A stretch of DNA of 7,416 bases from Sedimentisphaerales bacterium (lineage in GTDB: Bacteria; Planctomycetota; Phycisphaerae; Sedimentisphaerales; SM23-30), in assembly GCA_030634605.1 (NCBI GenBank), contig DAOWAK010000053.1, positions 1 to 7,416 on the forward strand. Direction: 5' to 3'. Below are positions 5,285 through 7,416 of the stretch, in pieces (the first letter of the stretch is position 1; every line of letters starts with the position of its first letter). The translations under genes and the position numbers were made by a program. Under the pieces are notes generated by a model, which was not told where the DNA came from, did not search any database, and saw nothing but the letters and a program-made list of their open reading frames with translations.

Positions 5285-7105
5285 ATGAAGAAAATTTACA
5301 CAGTAACAATCATTTCGGTTTTGATTTTTGTTAATCTGTTTTTGAGTTCGGTGGGTTGGGCGGCGGAGTCGGTGGTGGTTCCTCCGGAGCCGGTGTTGCC
5401 GGTGCCGACGGCTGAGCAGTTGGCTTGGCAGCGGATGGAATTTACGATGTTTTTGCATTTTGGGGTGAACACCTTTACGAATCGAGAATGGGGTGACGGT
5501 ACGGAAGATCCGGAGATTTTTCAGCCAACGGAGCTGGACTGTCGTCAGTGGGTGAAGGCAACCAAGGCGGCGGGATTCAAGTTGATGATTCTGACGGCTA
5601 AGCATCATGACGGGTTTTGTTTGTGGCCGAGCAAGTTTACGGATCATTCGGTGAAGTCCAGTTCGTGGCGCGATGGTAAGGGTGATGTAGCCGGTGATTT
5701 TGTCGAAGCGTGTCAGGCGGAGGGGATGAAAGTGGGATTTTACCTGTCGCCGTGGGACCGGCATGATAAGCGATACGGCACGGAAGACTACAATATTTAT
5801 TTCAAGAATCAGCTTAGGGAGTTGCTGACGCAATACGGCAAGGTCGATGAGGTCTGGTTCGACGGGGCCAAGCGGGGCAAGGGGACGCCTTACGACTGGC
5901 GGGGTTTTTATGGGGTAATCCGTAAGCACGCGCCGCAAGCGGTGATCGCTATTGTCGGGCCGGACATTCGCTGGGTGGGTAATGAATCGGGCGTGGCGCG
6001 GGTGGGAGAATCGAGCGTTCAGAAAGGTCGGCAGGAGATGCACGGGCACACCGGGCCGATCTGGTATCCGGCGGAGTGCGATGTTTCGATTCGGCCGGGC
6101 TGGTTCTGGCATCCGGAGCAGGACAGCAAAGTGAAATCTGTGGATCACCTGATGGATATTTATTTTAAATCGGTCGGGCGGAACAGTGTGCTGCTGTTGA
6201 ATGTTCCGCCGAACGATAAGGGGCTGTTTTCGGATGAGGATGTTGTTCGGTTGAGGGAATTCAAGATGGCGGTAGATGCGGTGCTGCAATCGGATTTGGC
6301 GCTGAGTAAGCCGGCGCGGGCGGAAAATGTTCGCGGCAACAATAAGATGTTTGCGGCAGCCAATGCGGTGGACGGGGACCTGGATACGTACTGGGCGGTG
6401 GATGACAGTTTTCGCAGTTGTTATCTGGAAGTGGATTTGCAGCGTGAGGTGATTTTTAATGTTATTAACATTCAGGAACCTATTGCGTTGGGGGAGCGGG
6501 TGCAGAAATATCATGTGGAAATTCAGGACGATGAGAATCAATGGCAGACGATCGGGCGGGGAACAGTGATTGGGCATCGGAATCTTATCCGGGTATCGAC
6601 CTGTCGGGCGAGTAAGATTCGGCTGGTTATCGATGAGGCCAAGGGGGCACCGGCGATAAGCAGTTTTGGGGTGTTTATGACGAGATGGCCGGGCAAGGAG
6701 ATGGAGCCTGAACCACTGACAGCCAGCAAGCCGGCGCGGGCGTCTAATGTTCATGCGGGCGGTACGGCTTATGGGGCGGACAAGGCGGTGGACAACGACA
6801 ACAACACCCGTTGGGCCACCGCTGATAAGGTAAGGCAGTGCTGGCTGGAAGTTGATCTGACGAAAACCGAGACCATCGGCCGATTGGAAATCAGGGAGCT
6901 AACACCCAGAATCGAGAAATTTCAGTTGGAGTACAAGATAGCTGCTGACGATCCGTGGAAGGTGGCGATGAGCGGCACCAAAGCGGGACTGGATTATAAA
7001 AGCAACTTCCCGGCGGTAAAAGCGCGGTGGGTTCGGCTTAACATCCTGGAAGCATCTTCGGCACCGACGATCTGGGAGTTTAAGGTTTTTGGGCCGGCTG
7101 ATTAA
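5285..7105 (+). CDS. Secreted GH29-family alpha-L-fucosidase with two F5/8-type-C (CBM32-like) domains
   Basis: A 606-residue enzyme predicted to release alpha-L-fucose from glycans outside the cytoplasm. Residues 1-26 are a Sec signal peptide: Lys-Lys, a hydrophobic core at about 5-22, and a likely cut after GWA-26. The catalytic TIM barrel spans about residues 45-335. It shows the GH29 landmarks MFLHFGVNTF (H58), TAKHHDGFCLWPS (H107, H108), VWFDGA with probable nucleophile D193, YPAECDVSIRPGWF with E264 as candidate acid/base, and GRNSVLLLNVPPNDKG (299-313). Two discoidin-like domains follow, about 341-467 and 480-603, each starting SKPARAxNV and containing an AVD.D..T.WA motif and a C(Y/W)LEVDL strand; they probably bind sugar. 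The start has only a weak upstream purine stretch (AGAAAG). It lies 158 nt after the subtilase, so it may have its own promoter. The domain order resembles GH29 subfamily B enzymes acting on branched fucosides, but linkage specificity cannot be read from sequence. Confidence 0.9.
   Translation: MKKIYTVTIISVLIFVNLFLSSVGWAAESVVVPPEPVLPVPTAEQLAWQRMEFTMFLHFGVNTFTNREWGDGTEDPEIFQPTELDCRQWVKATKAAGFKLMILTAKHHDGFCLWPSKFTDHSVKSSSWRDGKGDVAGDFVEACQAEGMKVGFYLSPWDRHDKRYGTEDYNIYFKNQLRELLTQYGKVDEVWFDGAKRGKGTPYDWRGFYGVIRKHAPQAVIAIVGPDIRWVGNESGVARVGESSVQKGRQEMHGHTGPIWYPAECDVSIRPGWFWHPEQDSKVKSVDHLMDIYFKSVGRNSVLLLNVPPNDKGLFSDEDVVRLREFKMAVDAVLQSDLALSKPARAENVRGNNKMFAAANAVDGDLDTYWAVDDSFRSCYLEVDLQREVIFNVINIQEPIALGERVQKYHVEIQDDENQWQTIGRGTVIGHRNLIRVSTCRASKIRLVIDEAKGAPAISSFGVFMTRWPGKEMEPEPLTASKPARASNVHAGGTAYGADKAVDNDNNTRWATADKVRQCWLEVDLTKTETIGRLEIRELTPRIEKFQLEYKIAADDPWKVAMSGTKAGLDYKSNFPAVKARWVRLNILEASSAPTIWEFKVFGPAD
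6305..7096 (+). repeat. Tandem pair of F5/8-type-C (discoidin-like) domains in the fucosidase
   Basis: Residues about 341-467 and 480-603 are homologous: SKPARAENVRG versus SKPARASNVHA, AVDGDLDTYWAVDD versus AVDNDNNTRWATAD, SCYLEVDL versus QCWLEVDL, and APAISSFGVF versus APTIWEFKVF. At the DNA level a 15-nt identical block (AAGCCGGCGCGGGCG) opens both copies, at 6308-6322 and 6728-6742, exactly 420 nt (140 codons) apart. This points to an internal duplication. The family usually binds carbohydrate. Confidence 0.75.
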
Positions 7106-7133
7106 TGGGCTGATTATCTCTCATTTATATTGG

Positions 7134-7416
7134 TTATCGAACGCCCTGAATGCGCAGGCCGATGGTGCGGTGTTGTACTCGGGCGCGGATGGATCGGATG
7201 TGGATGGGCTGGAGCAGGTCGATTTCCAAGGTTTCGCCGGGGCGGACTTTTGATCGCGGGGTAGTGATGGTGATGATTTCGCCGGCGAGGGTGGTTATCT
7301 CGACAAGGGAAAAGCGGATGTATTCTTCGCCGCCGGTGTTTTTGAATCGTAGTTTGCGGAATCTAACTTTGCGGTGCAGGTCGCGGGTGTTGAGGTTGGC
7401 AAAGCTGCCGTCAGCA
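7134..7416 (-). CDS. Unidentified protein, C-terminal 93 residues (5' end outside window)
   Basis: On the minus strand a frame runs open from the window edge to a TAA (complement of 7134-7136), with complete codons from 7415. Most third positions are C or G, as expected for a real gene, and no competing plus-strand frame spans the stretch. The fragment is strongly basic, with predicted beta strands: VRFRKLRFKNTGGEEYIRF, then SLVEITTLAGEIITITT, then VRPGETLEIDLLQP and a final IRSIRARVQHRTIGLRI. The alternation suggests a small beta-sandwich or barrel. I do not recognise the family and assign no function. Its stop lies 28 nt from that of the fucosidase in convergent orientation, so it belongs to a different transcription unit. 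No clear terminator hairpin separates them. Confidence 0.6.
   Translation of the reverse strand, partial: ADGSFANLNTRDLHRKVRFRKLRFKNTGGEEYIRFSLVEITTLAGEIITITTPRSKVRPGETLEIDLLQPIHIRSIRARVQHRTIGLRIQGVR

Noticed and set aside
5234..6754. Long open frame of about 506 codons on the minus strand inside the fucosidase
   Set aside because: It is Pro/Arg/His-rich and runs antisense to a well-conserved GH29 gene. Codon bias on the coding strand suppresses stops there. No domain is recognisable.

Overview
The window looks like chromosomal DNA from a planctomycete, probably from the Phycisphaerae side of the phylum. The main reason is a giant secreted subtilase. It begins with a planctomycete-style 'LExLExRxLLSA' sorting motif instead of a classical signal peptide, and it ends in a repetitive beta-rich domain that I associate with exported planctomycete proteins. 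The taxonomic call is an inference from protein architecture; the window contains no rRNA or other marker.

Layout, left to right. (1) Positions 1-432, + strand: the 3' end of a translational GTPase gene, most likely hflX, cut by the window edge. (2) Positions 465-5126, + strand: a 1553-residue multidomain subtilisin-like protease. It starts at an ATG behind a strong Shine-Dalgarno sequence, 32 nt after the GTPase stop. In order it has the LEPR-XLL-like motif, an S8 catalytic domain with an intact Asp/His/Asn/Ser set, an EF-hand-like loop, a Pro-rich linker, four PPC-like beta domains, a Calx-beta domain and a long uncharacterised C-terminal domain. (3) Positions 5127-5284: an intergenic gap with a degenerate CAGGAT-type repeat broken by a small hairpin, plus a short palindrome near the next gene. 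(4) Positions 5285-7105, + strand: a secreted GH29-type alpha-L-fucosidase with two tandem F5/8-type-C (CBM32-like) domains. (5) Positions 7134-7416, - strand: the 3' end of an unidentified gene that converges on the fucosidase.

The genes do not form one obvious pathway. The GTPase is a housekeeping gene. The subtilase and the fucosidase are both predicted to be extracytoplasmic and calcium- or carbohydrate-oriented, which fits an organism that degrades proteins and fucose-containing polysaccharides. I see no CRISPR array, tRNA, rRNA, insertion sequence or defence system. The most interesting material is the architecture of the subtilase: export motif, no propeptide, EF-hand-like insertion and unknown C-terminal domain. 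The intergenic repeat comes next.
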